Below are positions 8,492 through 17,495 of a stretch of 44,060 nucleotides of DNA, one piece after another. The notes under the pieces are model-generated. The model saw only the letters and a list, made by a program, of their open reading frames with translations, was not told the origin of the DNA and did not search any database. Source of the DNA: Actinomycetota bacterium (GTDB taxonomy: Bacteria > Armatimonadota > SYMT01); contig SYKE01000313.1 of NCBI GenBank assembly GCA_005798285.1, forward strand, positions 1 to 44,060, written 5' to 3'. The translations under genes were made by a program, and so were the position numbers. Numbering within the stretch: position 1 is the first letter of the stretch; every line of letters starts with the position of its first letter.

Positions 8492-9802
8492 TCAGACGCC
8501 CTTGGGAACGGCCCAGTGGCCCTCGCGGTACTTCCTGCGGACCAGTTTGCCGGCTTCCGAGTCGTTGAGAATTTTCTCCTTCGACGGATCGAAGTGGATC
8601 ACCCGGCCGACCCTGGAGGCGATGTTGGCCAGGTGGCAAAGCGAAGCCGCGAGGTGGCCGACCTCGGCCGGGGCGTTCACCGTCTTCTCCTCGCCGCACA
8701 GGCATGACAGGAAGTTCTTGTGGTGCGCCGCCAGGTCGGCGGGGCCGACGCGCTCCGCGATGAGCTTGTTCTTCGGACCATACAGCTTCCAACCCGTGCT
8801 GTGGCCCATCACCACCATACCCTCGGTGCCGTAGAAAGCCGCGCCGTTCTCGTAGCCCTCTTGAACATAAGGCGACCAGATCCGCTGCTCGAAAATGAGC
8901 TGCTTCATCACGCCCGGCTTGTCGGTGGCATACTCGAACACCGCATACTGGGTGTCTGGGAACTGTTGATCGTCGTCGAAGAAGTACTTGCCGCCCATGC
9001 ATGAGATCCGGCTGGGATGCGTCTTGACGCCGAGGCCCCAGAGCGCCACGTCGATGTCGTGCACGCCGTCGTTGCCGATGTCTCCGCAGCCGAAGTCGTG
9101 GAACCAGCGCCAGGAGGAGTGGAGCAGGTTCGAGCGGTACGGCACCATCGGCGCCGGTCCGCACCAGGTGTCGAAGTCCAGACCCCGGGGCGGATCGCTG
9201 GGGGCGGCCTTCCCGATGTTGCGGCGCTTCTGCGAGTTCCAGGACTTGGCCACCAGCACCTCGCCGATGGCGCCGGAGTGGATGCGGTGAACGATGTCGG
9301 CCACCACCTCGGTGCTCCGGCTCTGGGTGCCGACTTCGAGCAACTTGCCGCTCCGCTTCGCCGCCTCGATCATCAGCCGGCCCTCACGGATGTTGTGGGC
9401 GCACGGCTTCTCGACGTAGACGTTCTTTCCGGCCTCGAGCGCGAGGATCGCCGCGGGTGCGTGCCAGTGGTCGGGCGTCGCGATGATCACGGCGTCGACG
9501 GCGGCGTCGTCGAGCACTCGACGGAGATCTCCCCCGACCTTCGGAGCCCGGTGACCTGCGTCCTGAACGATCTTCGCCGCCTCTGCGGCCCGCGTGGCGT
9601 CGACGTCGCACACCCATGCGATTTCCACACCGGTGGTCTTCGAAAGCATCCGGGTGTGGTTCGATCCCATGCCGCCCGGTCCGATGATGCCGAGCACTAC
9701 TTTTCGGTTCGCCTGCGCCCAGGCGGTGTTGGGTCCCAACGCCGTGACCGCGGCTCCCAACCCGAAGCCTTTCAGCACATCCCTGCGGTTCAATTCAGCC
9801 AT
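8492..9802 (-). CDS. Gfo/Idh/MocA-family oxidoreductase with Tat signal
   Basis: A 436-residue NAD(P)-dependent sugar or cyclitol oxidoreductase of the Gfo/Idh/MocA family; the substrate cannot be told. I chose ATG 9802 because AGAGAGG lies about 10 bases upstream and it opens a twin-arginine leader (NRRDVLKGFGLGAAVTALG, cleavage after TAWAQ), implying a folded enzyme exported with its cofactor. The longer frame to 9964 would bury that leader. The Rossmann motif is GIIGPGGMGSNHTRML (about 40-55). Family motifs ATPDHWHAPAA and EKPCAHN follow, the latter holding the conserved E-K-P of the nicotinamide site. The C-terminal half shows the bacterial-type 'GC GDIGNDGVHDID' segment with the active-site histidine region. 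It lies 175 nt downstream of the tricorn-like protease gene on the same strand. Length is normal for the exported subfamily. Confidence 0.92.
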   Translation of the reverse strand: MAELNRRDVLKGFGLGAAVTALGPNTAWAQANRKVVLGIIGPGGMGSNHTRMLSKTTGVEIAWVCDVDATRAAEAAKIVQDAGHRAPKVGGDLRRVLDDAAVDAVIIATPDHWHAPAAILALEAGKNVYVEKPCAHNIREGRLMIEAAKRSGKLLEVGTQSRSTEVVADIVHRIHSGAIGEVLVAKSWNSQKRRNIGKAAPSDPPRGLDFDTWCGPAPMVPYRSNLLHSSWRWFHDFGCGDIGNDGVHDIDVALWGLGVKTHPSRISCMGGKYFFDDDQQFPDTQYAVFEYATDKPGVMKQLIFEQRIWSPYVQEGYENGAAFYGTEGMVVMGHSTGWKLYGPKNKLIAERVGPADLAAHHKNFLSCLCGEEKTVNAPAEVGHLAASLCHLANIASRVGRVIHFDPSKEKILNDSEAGKLVRRKYREGHWAVPKGV

Positions 9803-9977
9803 TGCTCGAAATCCTCTCTCACGCCGGTATGACTGCCGCAGCCGTGTCCTCTCGCTCACCGTCGAGCCTGGAGGTGCGGCAGCCGGCCCGACGGAGCCAG
9901 TTGCTCCCCGCTCACTTCGGGGCCGGAGCGCCCGGTTCCTTCGGCATCGATGATGGCCCCTCATTCGCCCGAAACAC

Positions 9978-12900
9978 TTACCGGCGGCGTCCGGTCTGCT
10001 TCAACAGTTCCTGCACCGCTCGCTCCAGTTGTCGATCAGCTCCGGCCGCCACGTCGGCGGGTGTGTTCTCCACATGGATGTCCGGCGGACAGCCGTTGTT
10101 CTCCATGTTGATGCCGTCCAGCGTGAACGCGCCGGTCGTCGGGGTCCGAAGCGTGCTGCCGTCGATGAGGGTGGTGGCGCCGGTGCCGATGCAGCCGCCG
10201 TAGGTGGGCACGCCGACCACCTTCCCCAGCTTGAGCGCCTTGAAGCCCCATGGGAAGGCTTCCGCGTTGCTGAACGAGGCTTCGTTGATCAGCACAATGA
10301 TCGGGCGGGTGAACACGTTCAGCGGCGCAGGCAGCTTCCCGGGATCCCCGCGCATCGTGCGGTAAGAGAAGATCCGGTCCTGAAGGATGGCCAGCATCTC
10401 GTCGGCGATGCTCCCCCCACCATTGAAGCGGATGTCGAGCACCAGGCCCTGCTTCTCCTGCCCCTCACCAAACACGGTCCGCCGAAAGCGCTCCAGATTG
10501 GCGTCGTTCATCGCGCTGAGATGGAGGTAGGTCAGCTTGCCGGACGACAACTCCTGAGTCTGCTGCTCGCGCTCTCGGGTCCAGCGCTCGTACTCCAGGT
10601 TTCGGTACGCCACAACGCTGATGGGGCGAATGGTGATGGTACGGCCGCCTTCTTCTTTCGGCTCGCGGTTGACCAGCAGCTTCACACTCTTCCCGGACTG
10701 GTCGTTGAGAAGCCGGAAGTACTCCTCCGCGCCGGAGACCACCTGGTTGTTGATCTTCAGAATGTGATCGCCGACCTGGAGACGAGACTCGCCGCGCGAG
10801 GCGGGACTCCGCGGCATTACAAACCCGACCCGAACGCCGGGTCCGGCATACGTCGGGTCCGGCGCAATTCCGAGTGAGGCGGTAGCCGGTCCGGTCCCGG
10901 TTCCCGCGGCGGAAATGCCCGTGTGGCTCGCGTTCAGTTCACCGAGCACCAGCAAGAACAGGTCGTAGAAGTCTTCCTTGTAGGTGAGGTCGGGCACTAC
11001 CGGCCGGTAGGTCTGCTTCACCTGCTCCCAGTTCGCGCCATGCAGCTTCTCGTCGTAGAAGGAGTCACGCATCTTGCGCCAACCCTCGTCGAACATCTGC
11101 ATCAGTTCCAGCCGCACATCGACTTCCATCTGAGCTCGAAACGCGTGGACTGCGGGCGTTCCGCCTGCCGGGAGAATGCTCTTCACCGAGCCTCCCGCCA
11201 CATAGAACAGACGGTTGCCGTCGGAGGTGAACTGCAGGGATGCGCCGCCCTCGCCGGTCTGAGTGAGTCGCGTTGCGGCTCCACCCGTGACTCCCACCTT
11301 CCAGAGATCGGATCGGCCCCCCTCGGCAGCGGCGGCGGTGTAGAGCACCGACTTGCCGTCGGGCGACACGGCGTAGCCGGAAACGCCCCCGGGGGCGCGG
11401 GCGATGGAGCGCACTCGGCGCTGGATCCCCTCTTCATCGACCTTCACCAGGTTCTGGTCGGGCTCGTCATCCCCAGCCCCGGCGCCCCCGGCGCCTCCCT
11501 CGGGGCCGCCGTCATCGCCAAGCGCCGTCATGTAAAGGTTGCTGTCGGCGCCGCCGCGGTCGCTCAGAAAATAGAGATTCTTGCCGTCGTGCGACCACTG
11601 AGGCGCCCGGTTCACCACCGGATAGCGACTCACGTTCACCCGATGGCCGTCGCTCGCGCGCGCCACGAAGACCTCGGAGACCAGACCCGCGGAGTGCGAC
11701 TTCATCCGTGCGTAGGCCAACCACTGGCCATCCGGCGACCAGCTCACCCCGGAGATGGCGGGGTCTCGCACCACCACGCGGGGCGTCGAAATCGCCTCGC
11801 CCTCCAGCTCCACGACGCACAGTTCGGAGCCGTTGTAGCCCCGCAGAAACGCCACCTTCTTGCCGTCCGGCGAGAATTCCGGAGTCCGATCCGCCACGCC
11901 GGCCGTTCGCGCGAGCGGCTTCACGGTCCCCCCCGTCGGGTCGGAGAGATAGAGATCCTGATCGCCGTCCCGATCGGAACTGAACGCCAGCCACTTGCCG
12001 TCGGGCGACCACGCGACATCCTCTTCCCTCGACGGGGTGCGAGTCACCCGAACCGCCTCTCCACCGGAGGTGGGGAACGTGAAGAGCTCTCCGTGGACCA
12101 GGATCGCCATCTGCTTGCCGTCCGGCGACGGCGCCATGGCCTGCGGATTGGAGGTGAAGGTCTCCTGCCGAACGGGGTTCGTGCGGTCGTCCGACGGGGC
12201 GTAGATGGAGATCTCTTTCGCCTCGCCGCCCTTCGACGACATGGTCCACACGCCGAAGTTCCGTTCGAAGGCAATCAACTCCCCACCCCGCGCCACGCTG
12301 GGATTGAAGAGATTGCCGTCCTTGAAGCTGGTCAGGCGCTGCGGCCGATCTCCGTCCGGGGTGGTGCGATAGAGGTTGTTGGCGCCGTCGCCGTCACTTA
12401 CGAAGAAGAGGTGTTTCCCGTCGGGCGCAAAGACCGGCCAGCGTTCATTCTCCGCTTCCCGACGCAACCACTTGCCCGGCCCGCCGGACGTAGGGAAGAG
12501 CATCAGACTGGAATTGCCGCTGCCCCGATAGCCCCGCCGCCACCAATCCCGTCCTCGTGAGCATGCCAGCCACTGGCCATCCGGCGAGAGCGTGGGATGC
12601 AACAGTGAGAGCGCGTCCGACGCTAGCAGCCGGCTGTTGCCGCCCGTGAGATCCACGGAGTAGATGGCGCTGCCTCGGGCAAACTCCCGCCGCGAAGAAA
12701 AGAGAAGCTGCTTGCCGTCCGCCGACCAACCGGCCGTTTCGTCGTCCGCCGAGTGAAAGGTGAGTTGTCGCGGCCGCCCGCCGTCCGAGGGCATCACCCA
12801 GACGTCATAGTTGCCCGACCGCCTCGAGGAAAACGCCAGCCATTTGCCGTCCGGCGACCAGGAGGGGTTCGTGTCGTGCGCCTCGTGCAGGGTCAGCCGC

Positions 12901-13103
12901 AGGGCTCTACCGCCTCCGGCGCCCACGCTCCAGATGTCGCCCTGATGGCTGAAAGCAATCTGCTTGCCGTCCGGCGAGAGCACTGGAAAGCGTGCGAAGC
13001 GGATCGGCCGCGGCGCGTCATCCTGGGCCCTCACCGATGCAGCCGTGAGGCCGGCAATCGTCACGACGGCAGTCACGCCGCAAAAGACAGACGCAAGTTT
13101 CAT
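9978..13103 (-). CDS. Tricorn-like protease: beta-propellers, PDZ, S41 peptidase
   Basis: A 1041-residue secreted peptidase related to archaeal tricorn. Start ATG 13103 gives a signal peptide (MKLASVFCGVTAVVTIAGLT, cleavage near VRAQ-DD); the frame extends 14 codons upstream but that start hides the leader. Residues about 30-650 hold many WD40/TolB-type blades with SPDGK/SWSPDGKWLAFSS repeats, forming two propellers that gate substrate entry in tricorn. A helical C1-like segment and a PDZ domain (about 750-850, RLQVGDHILKINNQVV) precede the S41 catalytic domain. GELNASHTG carries the Ser-His pair; EASFSNAEAF carries the likely nucleophile serine; ENNGCPPDIHVE carries the acidic member. All catalytic parts appear intact. 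A Gly-rich insert (GGPEGGAGGAGAGDDEPD) joins two propeller segments. Probable role: degradation of peptides outside the cytoplasm. Confidence 0.92.
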   Translation of the reverse strand: MKLASVFCGVTAVVTIAGLTAASVRAQDDAPRPIRFARFPVLSPDGKQIAFSHQGDIWSVGAGGGRALRLTLHEAHDTNPSWSPDGKWLAFSSRRSGNYDVWVMPSDGGRPRQLTFHSADDETAGWSADGKQLLFSSRREFARGSAIYSVDLTGGNSRLLASDALSLLHPTLSPDGQWLACSRGRDWWRRGYRGSGNSSLMLFPTSGGPGKWLRREAENERWPVFAPDGKHLFFVSDGDGANNLYRTTPDGDRPQRLTSFKDGNLFNPSVARGGELIAFERNFGVWTMSSKGGEAKEISIYAPSDDRTNPVRQETFTSNPQAMAPSPDGKQMAILVHGELFTFPTSGGEAVRVTRTPSREEDVAWSPDGKWLAFSSDRDGDQDLYLSDPTGGTVKPLARTAGVADRTPEFSPDGKKVAFLRGYNGSELCVVELEGEAISTPRVVVRDPAISGVSWSPDGQWLAYARMKSHSAGLVSEVFVARASDGHRVNVSRYPVVNRAPQWSHDGKNLYFLSDRGGADSNLYMTALGDDGGPEGGAGGAGAGDDEPDQNLVKVDEEGIQRRVRSIARAPGGVSGYAVSPDGKSVLYTAAAAEGGRSDLWKVGVTGGAATRLTQTGEGGASLQFTSDGNRLFYVAGGSVKSILPAGGTPAVHAFRAQMEVDVRLELMQMFDEGWRKMRDSFYDEKLHGANWEQVKQTYRPVVPDLTYKEDFYDLFLLVLGELNASHTGISAAGTGTGPATASLGIAPDPTYAGPGVRVGFVMPRSPASRGESRLQVGDHILKINNQVVSGAEEYFRLLNDQSGKSVKLLVNREPKEEGGRTITIRPISVVAYRNLEYERWTREREQQTQELSSGKLTYLHLSAMNDANLERFRRTVFGEGQEKQGLVLDIRFNGGGSIADEMLAILQDRIFSYRTMRGDPGKLPAPLNVFTRPIIVLINEASFSNAEAFPWGFKALKLGKVVGVPTYGGCIGTGATTLIDGSTLRTPTTGAFTLDGINMENNGCPPDIHVENTPADVAAGADRQLERAVQELLKQTGRRR

Positions 13104-13313
13104 GAGGGTACGGGTTTCCAGGGAGAGTGGGACAGCCAGGAGCACAAACGGATGGAGCCAAACCGCCGAAAGGCCGACGCTCGCGCCGTCCGGTCGACGC
13201 CGTCACGTTCGCCGCTCGCAAGGTCCGGCTCCTGCCGACCCTACCCGGAACGCGCCGCCACCGCGTCGCCCCGGCACGGGACGTCGTGGAGTGCGGTCCT
13301 TGTCGCTCCGGAC

Positions 13314-14132
13314 CTACCCGACGCCGTCCCACCAACTCCAGGCGGGGACTCCCTGCTCACGGAGTCCCCGAGCTTCCCCAGCGGTTGCGGCGCGCCACGC
13401 GGCGAAGGTCGGCGTGTCCACAAAGTCGTGAAGCGTTGCGCGGCGGGTGTACGGCAGATAGCTTCCCATGTGCCACATCACACTGCGATAGAGACAGTAA
13501 TCTCCGGCAGCAAGATGCACCTGCAGGGCGCCGGGCATGCTCTCAGCGTACTCCCGGCATCGCCGCTCCCGGGCGGCCGGAGAGGCGGCTTCCAGATCCG
13601 GCCGTTCCACGGGACGGCTCGGGAACCGCAAGGTCTCCCGCGGCAGGTCGGGACGAACATGGCTGCCGGGGACCACCCACAGCGACGAGTCCGCATACAG
13701 CGGACAGTTCGACTGGCCGAAGCAGCGCCAGTCGGAGAAGGCCGCCTTCCACGAGGCGAGGCTCATGTGCGGCTGATTGTCCCGGGAGTCGCGGTGCCAG
13801 TGCGTGCACCAGGCAGACTCGCCGGGCTCCAGGAGCACACCCATCTGCGACGGGTCGCCGTAGGTGTGTTCCCGCGTCAGCGCCCTTCGGATCGCCTCGC
13901 CGAGTTCCGGCAGTTCGCGAAAGTCCTGAAAGGGCTGGGGGGAGAGATCGAAGGCGGAGATCGGCTGGAAGCGCTGCACCTGGACCCCGCGCAGAGCCCG
14001 CACCCGATCCCGCCCCTCGGTGCAGGCCTCCCGGAGATCGTCGATCAGCGACGGGGGAACGATTCCCCGAAACACGGTGTAACCGTGCGTCTGCAGTTCG
14101 TCCGCGTGCCTCTCGCTTTGCCGGAAGGCCAT
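13314..14132 (-). CDS. Phytanoyl-CoA dioxygenase (PhyH) family Fe(II)/2-oxoglutarate oxygenase
   Basis: A 272-residue PhyH-type non-haem iron oxygenase. The double-stranded beta-helix iron motif is visible: HWHRD (His-x-Asp, about residues 111-115) and the distal His in MWHMGSY near 220, with an Arg a few residues on (YTRRA) that could hold 2-oxoglutarate. LWVVPGSHVRPD is the typical segment after the second strand. No signal peptide, so it acts in the cytoplasm. The start ATG 14132 lies 11 nt from the stop of the upstream gene (14143), so the two are probably co-transcribed. Bacterial PhyH proteins hydroxylate many small molecules; the substrate here is unknown. Confidence 0.88.
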   Translation of the reverse strand: MAFRQSERHADELQTHGYTVFRGIVPPSLIDDLREACTEGRDRVRALRGVQVQRFQPISAFDLSPQPFQDFRELPELGEAIRRALTREHTYGDPSQMGVLLEPGESAWCTHWHRDSRDNQPHMSLASWKAAFSDWRCFGQSNCPLYADSSLWVVPGSHVRPDLPRETLRFPSRPVERPDLEAASPAARERRCREYAESMPGALQVHLAAGDYCLYRSVMWHMGSYLPYTRRATLHDFVDTPTFAAWRAATAGEARGLREQGVPAWSWWDGVG

Positions 14133-14142
14133 AGCTCTCCCC

Positions 14143-15318
14143 TCAGCCGGCCGGCTCGGTCGCCGGTGGTGTGGTGGGTCGGGTCCCCGTCGGTCGCCAC
14201 TTCAGCGAGTCGTAGCTCTGGTAGCAAACCTCCAGGTAGGGGGTCTCCACCCGTTTGTGACCCCGGAAGCGAGACTCCAACGCGGCTTCCAGGATGCCGC
14301 TCGTCAGCAGAGTGCGCTCAACCTGATAGGAGGGCTTCCCCGTGACGAACATCTCCTCGACATTCAACCCGAGGTAGCTGAAGTGTCCGTGCGGAGGGTG
14401 GTTCTGCAGATAGAACTCCGTCGCGTGGATCGTTCCCTCGCTGCGGCAGGCGAACGCGAGGTCTTCCACATAGCCGTTCAGCATCAGCGCCGAGCCGATG
14501 AAGCCGTCCGAGTACTCCACCCGGAAGAGCGCCGGATTGGGGGTGTGCTCCTCGATCGATCCGGCCGGCTTGTTCACGATGGCGCCGCAGGCCGCCTCCG
14601 CCAGATCGCGCGACCACAGCCCGTCACGGGCCGCCTGCCAGACGGCCTCCCCTTCGAAGCAGGTCACGGCGCGGACGCCCGATTCGCCGCCCGCACGGCG
14701 CTCGACCATGCACTGCAGCGTTTCCAGCGTGTGAAAGCCGTAGATGTCCAGCCCCGAGTAGCCGATCGCGACGGCTTCCTCGAGCGGCGAGCCCGGCGCG
14801 ATCTCCAGCCAGGGATTTCGCCACCCGAACGGCAGCGATGAGCCGGCCATGAAGGGAGCCCCGAGGGAACGGGCCCGCTGAACCATCCAGTTCGCGTCGC
14901 CCCAGTTCCAGGAGAGGTGCTTGTCGTTGAAGATCGGCACGCCGCGGCCACTCTTCGCGAGCACCCCGCAAATCTGCTCCATGAAGTACTTGCGCGGATA
15001 GAGCTGCTGATCGCGCTCATTCCAGGCGTAGTCGCCGTGCTCGCCAATGAGCAGCACGCCGTCGACCGCCAACTCCTTGCCGCCCAGCGTCAGGGCGCCC
15101 ACGATGCTGCGGAACATGGGGATGCCATGTTCTGCGGCGAACGCCACACCCACATCGTTTTCGTGGATCTGATCCATGAAAATCGAGACGACTTCACAGC
15201 GGGGCTCGGTCGTCACTCCATCATCGATGGGAAAGCCGCCGACAAACTTGGGGATCAGCACGTCCGCATGGGACAGTGGAAACCAGGTGGTGATGACCGC
15301 GGCAATTTTCGGACGCAT
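14143..15318 (-). CDS. Conserved uncharacterised protein, operon partner of the PhyH oxygenase
   Basis: A 391-residue soluble protein. I know it only as a conserved family without an assigned function, often met in genomes rich in Gfo/Idh and PhyH genes; that is memory, not a search. Notable segments: RPKIAAVITTWFPLSHADV at the N-terminus, a core VDGVLLIGEHGDY (about 86-98), VPIFNDKHLSWNW, GSSLPFGWRNPWLE, YGFHTLETLQCMVERR, and a C-terminal VEEMFVTGKPSYQVERTLLTSG. The conserved His, Asp, Lys and Glu residues suggest an enzyme. The FVTGK-Y-VERTLL segment looks like the C-terminal substrate-binding part of sugar dehydrogenase-like proteins, but no Rossmann GxGxxG is present. It precedes phyH by 11 nt. 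Confidence 0.75.
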   Translation of the reverse strand: MRPKIAAVITTWFPLSHADVLIPKFVGGFPIDDGVTTEPRCEVVSIFMDQIHENDVGVAFAAEHGIPMFRSIVGALTLGGKELAVDGVLLIGEHGDYAWNERDQQLYPRKYFMEQICGVLAKSGRGVPIFNDKHLSWNWGDANWMVQRARSLGAPFMAGSSLPFGWRNPWLEIAPGSPLEEAVAIGYSGLDIYGFHTLETLQCMVERRAGGESGVRAVTCFEGEAVWQAARDGLWSRDLAEAACGAIVNKPAGSIEEHTPNPALFRVEYSDGFIGSALMLNGYVEDLAFACRSEGTIHATEFYLQNHPPHGHFSYLGLNVEEMFVTGKPSYQVERTLLTSGILEAALESRFRGHKRVETPYLEVCYQSYDSLKWRPTGTRPTTPPATEPAG

Positions 15319-15458
15319 CCGTCTCCCATTCGGCGCCGTCGAGCCCCATGACCCGAACCGACCCGGGGGAAGTTCACTCCACCCACCGGCAGCCCCTTCC
15401 CGGCGCTGCGACAGGGCACGACCTCGGCAATGTCAGCCCCTGCGGGACGCGATTGCGT

Positions 15459-16655
15459 TCAGCAGGTCGCTTGCGTGCCGACACCGGCTCCGCACCACCG
15501 ATTGCCCCCCAACTGGCCCATGCTCCAGAGTTCTCCCAGCGAGTAGTGCTCCAGCCATCGCTTCAAATCGCCCGAGTTGAGTCGGTCAAACCGGGTCTCG
15601 CCTTGTGCCTTGGAGCAAACAACCACGCCCTGCGGTGCACTGCCGAGAGCGTCGATCAGCATACGGGAATGGGTTGTGATGACCAGTTGAGTGCGAACGG
15701 ACGCCTCCAGCAAGAGTTCGGCGATGTGCGGGATGACATCGGGATGCAGTCCGAGTTCAGGCTCCTCAATCGCCGTGACGGGCGGTGGAACTGGACTCAG
15801 CAAGATGGCAAGGAGAGCAAGGTACCGAAGCGCGCCATCGGAAAGCCTCGACGCGGGCATCAATCGGTCACCGCTTTCCCTCAAGAATAGTGAGAGGTTG
15901 CCGGCGGCGATCTCAAATTCCAGGTCCTCCATTCCCTCATAGAGCTCCCTCAGGGATGCTTTGAGTTTGCTGCCGACTCGTCGGTTGAGGTGATGAAGGA
16001 CCAGGGTCAAGTTCGACGCGCTCTCACAAAGCACCGTACTGGGTTCGTGCGTGCTCACATCCCGGCGAATGCTCGCGCCCGGACCGAACGGCCAGTTGCG
16101 ATACATTCGGATCCCCTCATACTGTCGCGCAAGCGCATCCAGAAGGGGGTATCGCTCGGGATCTCGCACCGCGGAGAGCACCGATTGATCGTGGGGAACC
16201 GTCGCCGAACTCAGTTCTCGAGCCACCCCATCCACGTCGCTGAGGAGCGGGCGCCCCCGACGCGATCGATAGTACGAGAGCGGCGCCTCGGTCCCTCCCG
16301 ACCCTGTCAGCGGCTCGATGGTCTCATCGGAAAGCTCGGGGCGGCCCCCGACGTCCACGATCTCAAGCCGATGCCGCACCGCTGAGTCCCTCTCCGAGTC
16401 GGCGATCTGAGCCTCGATCCGACCGATGCCCGGGGCATCCTCTCCCTGCCAGAGCCACGCCGAGATCCCACCTCGATCTCGAATGGGTCGAATGACGTGA
16501 GAGGGCGCCGCCGAAAGCACCGAGAGAATGTCCAGCAGGTTGGACTTGCCGGAGCCGTTCGGCCCGATCAGCACATTCAACGGGGAGAGCGGGAGTTCGA
16601 CCCCGGAAGGGCCAAACGAGAGCATGCCGGAGACGTTGAGTTGGTGGAACAGCAT
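15459..16655 (-). CDS. AAA family ATPase, OLD/RecF-like
   Basis: A 398-residue ABC-class ATPase of the AAA_21 (RecF/OLD-like) type. ATG 16655 is chosen because GGAGGAG lies six bases upstream and the family start (MLFHQLNVSGMLSFG) follows; the frame extends 30 codons further but that part is Ala/Pro-rich. Walker A is GPNGSGKSNLLDIL (about 33-46). The signature-like SRLSDGALRYLALLAIL (about 280-296) precedes Walker B VTAIEEPELGLHPD, and ITTHSRMLIDAL follows as the H-loop. No TOPRIM nuclease domain is fused, and no DUF4276-type partner lies in the 140 nt before the next gene, so it appears to stand alone. Such proteins may act in DNA repair or phage defence, or be orphan. It ends with the usual LGELWSMGQLGG tail. 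Confidence 0.85.
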   Translation of the reverse strand: MLFHQLNVSGMLSFGPSGVELPLSPLNVLIGPNGSGKSNLLDILSVLSAAPSHVIRPIRDRGGISAWLWQGEDAPGIGRIEAQIADSERDSAVRHRLEIVDVGGRPELSDETIEPLTGSGGTEAPLSYYRSRRGRPLLSDVDGVARELSSATVPHDQSVLSAVRDPERYPLLDALARQYEGIRMYRNWPFGPGASIRRDVSTHEPSTVLCESASNLTLVLHHLNRRVGSKLKASLRELYEGMEDLEFEIAAGNLSLFLRESGDRLMPASRLSDGALRYLALLAILLSPVPPPVTAIEEPELGLHPDVIPHIAELLLEASVRTQLVITTHSRMLIDALGSAPQGVVVCSKAQGETRFDRLNSGDLKRWLEHYSLGELWSMGQLGGNRWCGAGVGTQATC

Positions 16656-16750
16656 GCACTTCTCCTCCAGGGGTCCGTCCCGACGAATTGGGAAAGGAGG
16701 GGGCGCTGCTCGGGCGGGGCTGGGGGCCGCGCCCGAGCAGGCCACCGGGA

Positions 16751-17359
16751 CTAACTCAGGTAGCCGTTTGCTTCAAGGTAAGCTACGATCACCGCGAGCG
16801 ACTCTTCGACGCTCTGAGTCTCCGTGTCCACCACCACCTCGGGAGCGGAGGGCTCCTCGTAGGGCGCGGAGATGCCGGTGAACTCCTTGATCTGTCCGGC
16901 GCGGGCTTTGGCATACAGGCCCTTGGTGTCGCGGCCCTCGCAGGCTTCGACCGATGCACGGACGTAGACTTCGAGGAAGTCGCCGTCGGCCTGGATGGAC
17001 CGGGCGCGATCGCGATCCTCTCGATACGGCGAGATGAACGCGGTCACGTTGATGACGCCGGCGTCGGTGAAGAGCTTCGCGACCTCGCCGATGCGGCGGA
17101 TGGTCTCGGTGCGGTCTGCCGGCGAGAAGCCGAGATCCTTGTTCAGCCCGTGGCGAACGTTGTCGCCGTCCAGCACGTAGCTGCGGATGCCGCGCTTCCA
17201 GAGAGCGTCATCCAGCGCATTCGCAAGGGTGGACTTCCCGGAGCCGGAGAGGCCCGTCATCCAGATCGTGCACCCGCGATGCTTAAAAGTGGCTTCGCGC
17301 TCCGCCCGAGTGACGGAGTGCGCGTGCCAGGTGATATTCGTCGCCTTGGAGTCAGCCAT
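16751..17359 (-). CDS. cysC: Adenylylsulfate kinase
   Basis: A 202-residue APS kinase that phosphorylates adenylylsulfate to PAPS with ATP in sulfate activation. Walker A is [14 protein letters not shown] (about 36-49). The conserved [34 protein letters not shown] stretch covers APS binding; [14 protein letters not shown] and [24 protein letters not shown] complete the family motifs. Length is normal. It is not next to cysD/cysN or a PAPS reductase; the ATPase gene follows after about 95 nt and an epimerase precedes it. PAPS could serve sulfation instead of assimilation, but this is inference. Confidence 0.95.
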   Translation of the reverse strand: MADSKATNITWHAHSVTRAEREATFKHRGCTIWMTGLSGSGKSTLANALDDALWKRGIRSYVLDGDNVRHGLNKDLGFSPADRTETIRRIGEVAKLFTDAGVINVTAFISPYREDRDRARSIQADGDFLEVYVRASVEACEGRDTKGLYAKARAGQIKEFTGISAPYEEPSAPEVVVDTETQSVEESLAVIVAYLEANGYLS

Positions 17360-17495
17360 GAAACCTTTTCCATTCTCCTAACGGGGGAGATTGTAGCGCA
17401 GCCCGGCGGCTCCGTTGCCGTTTGAAACCGACTCTCAATGCGAGCTCACGCGATGGCGGCCCCGGAACCCGTTGGAAGGGGCCGCCCGGCGCTGC

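Noticed and set aside
10923-14345. Long plus-strand frames over the tricorn-like gene and phyH
   Set aside because: Antisense to clear protein families; products are His/Arg/Val-rich without domains.
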